5,393 bases of DNA from Firmicutes bacterium UBA3920 (GTDB lineage: Bacteria; Bacillota; Clostridia; Caldicoprobacterales; Xylanivirgaceae). A model generated the notes under the pieces. That model ran no database searches. It saw only the letters and a program-made list of their open reading frames with translations, and was not told the origin of the DNA. This document shows, piece by piece, positions 1-5,317 of the stretch (the stretch's first letter is position 1; every line of letters begins with the position of its first letter). The stretch covers positions 1 through 5,393 of the forward strand of contig DGES01000049.1 in assembly GCA_002386065.1 (NCBI GenBank), in the 5' to 3' direction. The position numbers were made by a program, and so were the translations under genes.

Positions 1-155
1 TATATGTGGGTGATACCATACATGATATGAAGTCTGCTAATGCAGCAAATATTGATTTTGCTCTAGCTAAATGGGGTGCTGAATCTCCAGAATATATCGA
101 TGCAGCTATAGTGCTAGATGTACCTAGAGATATATTGCAATTAGTAAAACTATAA
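1..155 (+). CDS. HAD-superfamily hydrolase, C-terminal end (5'-truncated by window edge)
   Basis: Reading codons from position 3 gives about 50 residues without a stop, ending at TAA 153-155. The fragment opens with YVGDTIHDMKSANAANIDFA, a good match to HAD motif IV: hydrophobic-GD-x4-D, where the acidic residues bind the catalytic magnesium, followed by the usual small-residue stretch with A-N-I-D-F. The remainder (LAKWGA, then a tail ending VPRDILQLVKL) is like the end of phosphoglycolate phosphatase-type HAD proteins of Clostridia. The likely role is a cytosolic phosphomonoesterase. The nucleophile motif (DxDxT) and cap domain lie outside the window, so the substrate cannot be named. Family call is fairly firm; subfamily is inference. 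Confidence 0.8.
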   Translation, partial: YVGDTIHDMKSANAANIDFALAKWGAESPEYIDAAIVLDVPRDILQLVKL

Positions 156-185
156 AGCTATTTTCGGAATTATAGTTTCTTATCT
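147..185 (+). terminator. Hairpin over the HAD stop codon, possible weak terminator
   Basis: AAACTATAA (147-155) and TTATAGTTT (170-178) are perfect 9-bp inverted arms around a 14-nt loop, and the left arm ends with the stop codon. The right arm runs into TTTCTTATCTATTTA, which is T-rich but not a clean T-tract, and the stem is AT-rich with a single GC pair. It could end HAD transcription or only protect the mRNA 3' end. Confidence 0.4.
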
Positions 186-225
186 ATTTATGTATTGACA
201 TATATGGCAAACTTAGAAATGTGAT

Positions 226-232
226 GGGAGGA
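226..232 (+). promoter_or_regulatory. Ribosome binding site that decides the ddh start
   Basis: GGGAGGA lies 6 nt before TTG 239-241. Upstream in-frame codons GTG 221 and ATG 224 would place this Shine-Dalgarno inside the coding sequence and have no such motif in front of them, so TTG 239 is the better start. Confidence 0.8.
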
Positions 233-238
233 AGCAAA

Positions 239-1231
239 TTGGAGGATAAGATAAAAATTGGTATAGTGGGTTATGGAAATGTAGGAAAGGGCGTAAGGCT
301 TGCTTCGTATCAAAATGAAGATATGGATCTTGTAGCTATATTTACAAGAAGGGATCCTAATAGTATAAATGTAGACGATCCAGATGTAGAGGTTGTGCAT
401 ATTTCGGAAGTAGAATCTTATAAAGATATTATAGATGTGATGATATTGTGTGGCGGGTCGGCTACTGATCTTGTTGAACAGGGTCCATATTTTGCTAAAA
501 AATTTAATACAGTAGATAGTTTTGATACCCATGCCAAAATACCAGAATATTTTGTTGCTGTAGATAAAAGTGCAAAGGAAGGGAAGAATACAAGCCTTGT
601 CTCAGGTGGTTGGGATCCGGGATTATTTTCATTAAATCGCGTTATGGCAGAGGCTATATTGCCTAAGGGTAAGGGATATACTTTTTGGGGTCCAGGTGTG
701 AGTTTGGGTCATTCTGATGCAATACGTAGGATCAAAGGCGTTAAGGATGCTGTACAGTATACTATACCAAAAAAGTCTGCGGTAAATGCAGTAAGAGAAG
801 GAAAACTACCAGAGTTTACAAATATGGATAAGCATATTCGTGATTGTTATGTTGTGGTAGAAGAAGGTGCAGATAAAGCTGAGATAGAGCATAGAATAAA
901 GACAATGAAGAATTATTTCGAGGGATATGAGACATATGTCACTTTTATAACTGAGGAAGAATTCGAAAGAGAACATAGAGGGTTACCCCATGGTGGACTT
1001 GTAATTCACAGTGGTGTGACAGGAGCAAAGGATGAAAATACAAGCATGATAGAATACTCTCTTAAGCTAGGAAATAATGCAGAATTTACTGCTTGTGTGC
1101 TTATTGCCTATGCAAGGGCAGTATATAGGTTAAATAGGATAGGAATTATCGGTGCAAAGACAGTACTTGATATTCCTCCGGCTTATATATCACCTAAATC
1201 AGCTAGTGAATTGAGAAGAGATTTATTATAG
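239..1231 (+). CDS. ddh: meso-diaminopimelate D-dehydrogenase
   Basis: The enzyme reductively aminates L-2-amino-6-oxopimelate/tetrahydrodipicolinate with NADPH and ammonia to meso-diaminopimelate in one step, bypassing the succinylase and acetylase routes to lysine and peptidoglycan. With the TTG start it has 330 residues; the Corynebacterium glutamicum enzyme has about 320. The N-terminal Rossmann fold shows GYGNVG at 11-16 and TRR at 36-38, the place where NADP-preferring homologues carry SRR. Further family signatures are SATD at 74-77, TVDSFD at 91-96, GGWDPG at 123-128, FWGPG at 149-153, GHSDAIRR at 157-164 and LPHGG at 249-253. These cover the substrate pocket, and the whole length aligns with the family from memory. 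The protein is cytosolic and intact. The start is set by GGGAGGA at 226-232. It lies 83 bp behind the HAD gene with a hairpin between them, so it may be transcribed alone. Confidence 0.95.
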   Translation: MEDKIKIGIVGYGNVGKGVRLASYQNEDMDLVAIFTRRDPNSINVDDPDVEVVHISEVESYKDIIDVMILCGGSATDLVEQGPYFAKKFNTVDSFDTHAKIPEYFVAVDKSAKEGKNTSLVSGGWDPGLFSLNRVMAEAILPKGKGYTFWGPGVSLGHSDAIRRIKGVKDAVQYTIPKKSAVNAVREGKLPEFTNMDKHIRDCYVVVEEGADKAEIEHRIKTMKNYFEGYETYVTFITEEEFEREHRGLPHGGLVIHSGVTGAKDENTSMIEYSLKLGNNAEFTACVLIAYARAVYRLNRIGIIGAKTVLDIPPAYISPKSASELRRDLL

Positions 1232-1304
1232 TAGATGTTGAATAATGAAAATCATTAAGCCTTTTTATTAAAGATTTTTCTGTTATTTTTCATGCTGTCT
1301 ACTA
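1229..1304 (+). other. Nested inverted repeats behind ddh, possible 3'-end structure
   Basis: TAGTAGA (1229-1235, containing the ddh stop) can pair with TCTACTA (1298-1304), and inside it ATGAAAA (1245-1251) with TTTTCAT (1287-1293). A competing shorter fold pairs GAAAATC (1247-1253) with GATTTTTC (1273-1280, one bulged T), followed by TGTTATTTTT, which would look like an AT-rich terminator. Neither is a strong GC stem, so termination here is uncertain. The rest of the 1232-1446 gap holds only the repeats listed separately. Confidence 0.3.
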
Positions 1305-1355
1305 CTATTAAACACAGATTGAGTTGAATAAATTCAATTATAAATTAGAAAAAAT

Positions 1356-1387
1356 TGTAACATAAGATTAGTTGAATGCTGTAACAT
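1356..1387 (+). repeat. Two direct copies of TGTAACAT upstream of the propeller gene
   Basis: TGTAACAT occurs at 1356-1363 and 1380-1387, a 24-bp period. The second copy covers the position a -35 box would take (17 bp before TATTAT at 1405-1410), and no good TTGACA-like hexamer is there. Paired binding sites for an activator would fit, but two 8-mers in AT-rich DNA can also be chance. Confidence 0.3.
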
Positions 1388-1396
1388 CAAGAAGAA

Positions 1397-1426
1397 AATT
1401 TGCATATTATAAATAAAAAGCAAATT
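1397..1426 (+). promoter_or_regulatory. Inverted repeat around a possible -10 region of the propeller gene
   Basis: AATTTGC (1397-1403) and GCAAATT (1420-1426) are perfect 7-bp arms. The 16-nt spacer contains TATTAT (1405-1410) and TATAAA (1408-1413), either of which could be a -10 hexamer. The element ends 7 nt before the GGAGAG ribosome binding site at 1434-1439. It could be an operator over a promoter or a leader hairpin. No convincing -35 box is present, so the promoter itself is unproven. Confidence 0.3.
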
Positions 1427-1446
1427 AGCTATTGGAGAGTGTAATT

Positions 1447-2526
1447 ATGAATGTATCATTTGAACCAACTGTGTTTTATATGGTAGATGACGGTCCTTAT
1501 GGTATTGTGGCTACGGACTTAACCGGCAGCGGTATTATAGATTTAGCAATAGTGTGTAATCAAAATGACAATGTTGCAATATTGCTTGGAAATGGAGATG
1601 GCACTTTTAGAGATGGGGGAACTTTTCCTGTAGGTGCAAATCCCACTGCTGTTACCGCAGCTGATTTCAATAGAGATGGCAAAATGGATTTGGCTGTGAC
1701 CGATTCAAACAGCAGTGATGTTGCAGTGCTTTTCGGAAACGGAGATGGCACTTTCCAACCTGCTATTGCATTGGCTGTAAGTTCAAATCCTATCAACATT
1801 GTATCCGCCGATTTTAGAAACATTGGAAATATGGATCTGGCTATTACAGATGTATCTAACAATATCATCGGCGTATTGCTTGGCAATGGGGATGGCACGT
1901 TTAATAATATGGTTACCTATCCTATAAGCGCTCCAGCTGATGGAATAATAGCTACTGATTTCAACGGTGACCACAAAATTGATTTAGCAGTAGCTTGTGG
2001 AGATAACCAAATTAATATTCTGCTTGGAAACGGTGACGGTACTTTTATGAATGCAGTCCCGTATCCGGCTGGTTCAGGACTTTGTTATATAACTGCAAAT
2101 GATTTTAATGGTGATGGCAAAATAGATCTTGCGGCAACAAATTATGTTAGCGATGAAGTTGCGATCCTGCTTGGAAATGGGGATGGCACTTTTCAAAGCC
2201 CAACATTTTTTTCTGCAGGGGTAGGTCCTTTTGGTATCGTATCTGAAGATTTTAATGGTGATGGTAAGATGGATTTGGCAGTGACAAACGTAGATAATAA
2301 CAAAGTTGCAATATTGCTTGGAAATGGGGATGGCACTTTTCAGGAAGAACAGTTCTTTCCCGTGAACAACTATCCCATAAAAATAGACTCTGGCGACTTT
2401 AATGGGGACGGTAAAATGGATTTAGCAGTAATAGATTTTTTTGACGATGATGTTGGAATATTGCTCAATAAAACACCTAAACCGGTACGAGGTATTTCAT
2501 TTTTTAATACGGGATCTATAAGCTAA
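1447..2526 (+). CDS. Seven-repeat FG-GAP/VCBS-type beta-propeller protein without signal peptide
   Basis: ATG 1447 is chosen because GGAGAG (1434-1439) sits 7 nt before it; the in-frame TTG at 1432 overlaps that site. The 359-residue product is nearly all repeat: seven units of 48-50 residues starting at about 17, 66, 115, 164, 212, 261 and 310. Each has a DFNGDGKMDLA-like, EF-hand-style calcium loop, then a strand, then LLGNGDGTF. Loops in units 2, 5, 6 and 7 are canonical DxNxDGxxD; units 1 and 3 are degraded and unit 4 has DH for DG. Unit 7 lacks GNGDGTF, while residues 4-16 (SFEPTVFYMVDDG) align with the unit ends such as TFRDGGTFPVGAN, suggesting that the N-terminus closes the last blade. 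Seven blades resemble the integrin-alpha type of propeller. The N-terminus is not a signal peptide and there are no membrane segments, which is odd because such proteins are usually exported. A binding role is likely; the ligand is unknown. The C11 peptidase gene follows 54 bp later. Confidence 0.9.
   Translation: MNVSFEPTVFYMVDDGPYGIVATDLTGSGIIDLAIVCNQNDNVAILLGNGDGTFRDGGTFPVGANPTAVTAADFNRDGKMDLAVTDSNSSDVAVLFGNGDGTFQPAIALAVSSNPINIVSADFRNIGNMDLAITDVSNNIIGVLLGNGDGTFNNMVTYPISAPADGIIATDFNGDHKIDLAVACGDNQINILLGNGDGTFMNAVPYPAGSGLCYITANDFNGDGKIDLAATNYVSDEVAILLGNGDGTFQSPTFFSAGVGPFGIVSEDFNGDGKMDLAVTNVDNNKVAILLGNGDGTFQEEQFFPVNNYPIKIDSGDFNGDGKMDLAVIDFFDDDVGILLNKTPKPVRGISFFNTGSIS
1495..2523 (+). repeat. 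Seven tandem coding repeats of about 147 bp
   Basis: Units begin at 1495, 1642, 1789, 1936, 2080, 2227 and 2374. All are 147 bp except the fourth (144 bp, one codon shorter) and the last, which includes the C-terminal tail. Similarity is visible in the DNA as well as the protein. Units 5 and 6 share an identical 28-nt stretch at 2168-2195 and 2315-2342, exactly 147 bp apart. Unit 1 carries a closely related copy at 1582-1608 that differs by one base over 27. This fits growth by internal duplication. Confidence 0.9.
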
Positions 2527-2550
2527 TTTGTTTCTAGTATTAGCTTTTAT
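2520..2550 (+). terminator. Hairpin between the propeller and peptidase genes, possible attenuator
   Basis: AAGCTAAT (2520-2527, containing the propeller stop codon TAA) pairs perfectly with ATTAGCTT (2539-2546) around an 11-nt loop. It is followed by TTATGCTGTTTGTTTT, so it resembles a weak intrinsic terminator with a broken T-tract. Because the peptidase ribosome binding site follows only 22 nt later and no promoter is visible in between, partial read-through giving less peptidase than propeller is the more likely outcome. Confidence 0.45.
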
Positions 2551-2580
2551 GCTGTTTGTTTTCAACAAGGAGAAATTGAA

Positions 2581-3777
2581 TTGGATAAAATCAAGCATGA
2601 AGCTGATTGGACAATTCTAATATATGCAAATGGCAACAATGAACTCGAACCGGAAATACGACAAGCTATGTTTGATATGGAAAAGGTTGGGTCAAGTTTT
2701 AATGTCCATGTTGTTTTGCAAATTGGCAGAGCAGAATATAAACTCGTGAAACTTATTCGAAATGATATAAATTACAATGATAAATACAGCTGGAGCGGAG
2801 TAAGACGTTACTTTGTTAAAAAAGGTAGTTCCGAGTTGGTAGGGAATCTAGGAAAGGTCAATTTGGCGGATCCTAAGCAGCTTTATTATTTCGTCAAATG
2901 GGGAATATTGTCCTATCCAGCAAAAAAATATATGTTAATATTAAGTGGGCATAGTTATAATTGCGTTGGTATGATGACCGATTATAGCAGAAAAGCCCCA
3001 TATATAATGGGATTTCCTGAAATGGTTAAAGCCATAAATATGGCTACAAATGAAATAAATAAAAAAATAGATATTTTATTTCTGGATACTTGTGGCGCCA
3101 ATTCTTTAGAGTTAATTTACGAATTTGGTAAAGATGAAAATCATGCAGTTCAAAATATTATTACCTATATAGTAAATGGACCGATAGAAGGATTACCTTA
3201 TGATAATCTTATTAAAATAATGCAGACAAATAGTAGCACTGAAGATATTACTGTAGTAATAAAGAATATAATAGAAAATCTGCCGCATGATTTAATTTCC
3301 TTTGAAATTAATTATCAAAAACTTCGACAGATTAAACAGTTGTTTCATGATAAAACTTTTGAATATATTTCAAAAGGTACTGATAATGGGCAAATATCTA
3401 GCAAAATATTGCTTTTAGAACGGCAAGATATTATTCAGAGTATTTCTGACAAATTAAAATCTATCATTATTCATTATAAAAGGCATAACAAGCAGGCGTT
3501 AATCACAATAATCACCAGTGTTGCCGATAATCTTAAGTTACTGACGCGATATTATCAGTTAGGTTTTACTCAAGATAATTGTTGGTCTAATGTATTGAAT
3601 GATCAAATAATAGATAAAGATATAATAAACACTGTGAATAATGGAAAGCTTCTTCCTTTAAAAATGAGTCCTCAAGAAGTTTATGCATATATTTCGATTA
3701 TGAATCCAGAATTAGAGAAAACAAAAAAGAAAAGTATTTTAAAAAAATTGTATGATTATAAAAAATGGTCTTTATAA
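2581..3777 (+). CDS. Clostripain-family (peptidase C11-like) cysteine protease
   Basis: The 398-residue product starts at TTG 2581, with AAGGAGA (2568-2573) 7 nt upstream. The opening DWTILIYANGNNELEP is the typical first strand and loop of the C11 family (clan CD, caspase-like fold). The predicted catalytic dyad is His124 in LSGHS and Cys171 in FLDTCGANSLELIYE. Their spacing (47) is close to that in the Parabacteroides enzyme PmC11 (His133/Cys179, recalled), and Asp169, two residues before the Cys, matches the S1 Asp linked there to Lys/Arg preference. A Lys138-Ala139 bond lies 14 residues after the His, where PmC11 is self-cleaved. NGPIEGLPYDNL at 199-210 is followed by a mostly helical C-terminal region of unknown role. 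There is no signal peptide, lipobox or membrane helix, unlike secreted clostripain. The gene is close behind the propeller gene and ends before a strong terminator, so the two probably share a transcript. Substrate unknown. Confidence 0.85.
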   Translation: MDKIKHEADWTILIYANGNNELEPEIRQAMFDMEKVGSSFNVHVVLQIGRAEYKLVKLIRNDINYNDKYSWSGVRRYFVKKGSSELVGNLGKVNLADPKQLYYFVKWGILSYPAKKYMLILSGHSYNCVGMMTDYSRKAPYIMGFPEMVKAINMATNEINKKIDILFLDTCGANSLELIYEFGKDENHAVQNIITYIVNGPIEGLPYDNLIKIMQTNSSTEDITVVIKNIIENLPHDLISFEINYQKLRQIKQLFHDKTFEYISKGTDNGQISSKILLLERQDIIQSISDKLKSIIIHYKRHNKQALITIITSVADNLKLLTRYYQLGFTQDNCWSNVLNDQIIDKDIINTVNNGKLLPLKMSPQEVYAYISIMNPELEKTKKKSILKKLYDYKKWSL

Positions 3778-3819
3778 AAATTGAGAATAGCAACATTTTA
3801 TTAACGATAAACAGGATTA

Positions 3820-3860
3820 AAGCACTAATAATAGGTGCTTATTTTTATTTTATTTATTTT
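3820..3860 (+). terminator. Intrinsic terminator after the peptidase gene
   Basis: AAGCAC (3820-3825) pairs with GTGCTT (3835-3840) around a 9-nt loop. A T-rich tail follows (TATTTTTATTTTATTTATTTT from 3840). The position, 43 bp behind the stop and with no gene in between, suits the end of the propeller-peptidase transcript. Confidence 0.75.
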
Positions 3861-3897
3861 AGCTTTAGTATATAATAGTTTTATACATTAAACGTAA

Positions 3898-3926
3898 TTG
3901 CTGATTATTAATATTAAGAATAGAAT
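3898..3926 (+). promoter_or_regulatory. Candidate promoter of the AI-2E family gene
   Basis: TTGCTG (3898-3903) and TAGAAT (3921-3926) are 17 bp apart, with the palindrome TTAATATTAA (3908-3917) in the spacer. The -10 fits sigma-A well but the -35 matches only in TTG. Transcription would begin near 3933, leaving a leader of about 90 nt. A perfect TATAAT at 3871-3876 is an alternative -10 but has no -35 partner at the right distance. The region is so AT-rich that chance matches are common. Confidence 0.35.
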
Positions 3927-4021
3927 AAATAAGAGTATGAATTTTAAATTTAGTTATTTCAAATATAATTAATATTATTTATAAATTATGTTGAACAGAA
4001 GATAAAGGGAGAGAAGTCAAA

Positions 4022-5113
4022 TTGTTTAAAGAATCTAAAATACCATATATAGAACTGTTACCGATAATTGTTTTGTCATTTATATTATATAAATTAATAT
4101 CTAATATAAGTTCTTTAACTGAGGCAATTAGCCCTATAATTGGGATTTTTGTTTGGGCTTTTTGCATAGCCTATATACTCAATCCTTTGATGATATATTT
4201 AGAGAAAAAACTTAAATTAAGCAGGATGTGGAGCTTAATCTTAACCTATGTGATATTTATAGGGATAATCATTCTCATAGTTACTATTTTGACCCCAAAG
4301 GTGATAAGTAGTGTAAGTGATTTGTTGGTCTCTATTCCAGATTATCTTGATATGGCACAGAAATGGATAAAGGATAGTGCAGATAAGATTGAATTGTATA
4401 ATAAATCAAATGGTAACCTAGAGCAAAAGACTAGGGAAATTATAGAGACTGTATCTAAATATCTGACTAAAGGGCTTAATACAATGTTATCTAGTGCAGT
4501 TAACGTGACATTTTCATTTGTAAAAGGTATATTTATTATCATTATTTCCATATATATATTAAAAGATAAAAATAGCTTAAAAAGGACTGTAACGCGATTT
4601 ATTTATGCATTTACAGCTGATGACAAAGCAGATAGATTGATGGATGCATTTTCTGAGATTAATGGAATTTTTTCAAGATTTATATTGGGGAAGTCTTTAG
4701 ATTCTATAATTATTGGAATACTTTGTTTTATAGGCTTAAAATTATTGAAAGTAGAATTTGCTTTATTATTGAGTGTAATTGTTGGTATTACCAATATGAT
4801 TCCCTATTTTGGGCCGTTTTTAGGTATGGTACCGTCTTTTATAATAACTTTATTTTATAGTCCAATAAAGGCATTGTGGGTGATTATATATATCTTTTTG
4901 TTACAACAGTTTGATGGTTGGTATCTTGGCCCTAAGATTTTGGGAGAACAGGTTGGGCTTTCTCCAATCTGGGTTATAACTGCTATTTTGATAGGTCAGC
5001 AGGTATATGGTGTTTTAGGAATGTTTTTAGCAGTGCCTATAGCAGCTACCATAAAAATTTTCATGGATAAAATTATAGACCGGAGACTCCGTGAAAAGGG
5101 AGTGGAATTATAA
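4022..5113 (+). CDS. AI-2E/UPF0118 family membrane transporter
   Basis: A 363-residue integral membrane protein starting at TTG 4022, with GGGAGAG (4007-4013) 8 nt upstream. Hydrophobic segments lie at about 10-31, 36-60, 70-92, 162-180, 219-241, 246-278, 284-298 and 313-347; the long ones may be paired or kinked helices, giving the roughly eight membrane spans usual for the family. A hydrophilic, helix-prone stretch fills about 95-160. Family hallmarks are NMIPYFGPFLGMVPS at 258-272, then QQFDGWYLGPKILG at 295-308 and the C-terminal GQQVYGVLGMFLAVPIAA at 325-342. The family is named after an Escherichia coli member linked to autoinducer-2 export, but others act as sodium/proton antiporters or have unknown cargo, so the name should not be read as a quorum-sensing claim. 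It lies behind a terminator and so is probably its own unit. No terminator is evident after it. Confidence 0.9.
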   Translation: MFKESKIPYIELLPIIVLSFILYKLISNISSLTEAISPIIGIFVWAFCIAYILNPLMIYLEKKLKLSRMWSLILTYVIFIGIIILIVTILTPKVISSVSDLLVSIPDYLDMAQKWIKDSADKIELYNKSNGNLEQKTREIIETVSKYLTKGLNTMLSSAVNVTFSFVKGIFIIIISIYILKDKNSLKRTVTRFIYAFTADDKADRLMDAFSEINGIFSRFILGKSLDSIIIGILCFIGLKLLKVEFALLLSVIVGITNMIPYFGPFLGMVPSFIITLFYSPIKALWVIIYIFLLQQFDGWYLGPKILGEQVGLSPIWVITAILIGQQVYGVLGMFLAVPIAATIKIFMDKIIDRRLREKGVEL

Positions 5114-5197
5114 TATATATTTAGGTATAAAAAAGTTAAAAAGAAGCATATTATATCGAGTATTGTAGTTAATGCACAACAAGAATAGATTAAATTT

Positions 5198-5211
5198 TCT
5201 AAATATTTAGA
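5198..5211. repeat. Perfect 14-bp palindrome in the gap before the transposase-like gene
   Basis: TCTAAATATTTAGA is fully self-complementary. It has no T-tract behind it, so it is not a terminator, and it is made of A/T except at the ends. It could be a protein-binding site or chance. The remainder of 5114-5248 shows no gene, no clear terminator and no RNA that I recognise. Confidence 0.35.
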
Positions 5212-5248
5212 GGCGAGTTGTAAAATGAAGTGAAGGGAAATGAAAAAA

Positions 5249-5277
5249 TTGAAACCCAATGAAATATCCTATACAAT
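5249..5277 (+). promoter_or_regulatory. Sigma-A-like promoter of the transposase-like gene
   Basis: TTGAAA (5249-5254) and TACAAT (5272-5277) each match the consensus at five of six positions and are exactly 17 bp apart. This is the best promoter in the window. Transcription would begin near 5284, 28 nt before the TTG start, and after the 5' arm of the hairpin described at 5254-5317. Confidence 0.65.
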
Positions 5278-5317
5278 GTAAATAACCACAAATACAAAGG
5301 AGGATAAATCATTGGGT
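5254..5317 (+). promoter_or_regulatory. Hairpin sequestering the transposase start codon and Shine-Dalgarno
   Basis: The outer arms ACCCAATGA (5254-5262) and TCATTGGGT (5309-5317) are perfect 9-bp complements. After an AA/AA internal loop, TATCCT (5265-5270) pairs with AGGATA (5301-5306) for six more base pairs. The outer 3' arm contains the TTG start codon and the inner one takes up the end of the AAAGGAGG Shine-Dalgarno (5296-5303). The 30-nt loop (5271-5300) contains the -10 box in DNA. Only transcripts started upstream of 5254 carry both arms, so the fold should block translation of read-through RNA but not of the element's own RNA. Confidence 0.6.

Noticed and set aside
195..200. Perfect TTGACA hexamer before ddh
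   Set aside because: At 16-18 bp spacing the next hexamers (217-224) are nothing like TATAAT and would overlap the ribosome binding site, so it is not supported as a promoter.
188..532. Open frame of 114 codons on the minus strand opposite ddh
   Set aside because: It lies antisense to a clearly conserved enzyme, has biased Ile/Tyr/His-rich composition typical of reversed AT-rich coding DNA, and matches no family I know.
1560..1974. Minus-strand open frames within the propeller gene
   Set aside because: The repeat structure on the + strand produces periodic reversed frames; their translations simply mirror the repeat.
1495..2523. CRISPR-like or non-coding tandem array
   Set aside because: The repeats are in-frame 49-codon units of a protein with no spacers between them.
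3871..3876. Perfect TATAAT after the peptidase terminator
   Set aside because: No TTGACA-like partner exists 16-18 bp upstream (only T-tract sequence of the terminator), so it is mentioned only as an alternative.
5198..5211. Palindrome as an IS30 target site
   Set aside because: IS30 prefers palindromic targets, but insertion would split the palindrome with the element's end in its centre, whereas it is intact here and about 50 bp from the promoter region.
4342..5259. Minus-strand open frames within and behind the AI-2E gene
   Set aside because: They are hydrophobic or low-complexity reverse translations of a membrane protein gene and AT-rich spacer, without good ribosome binding sites seen in front of them.
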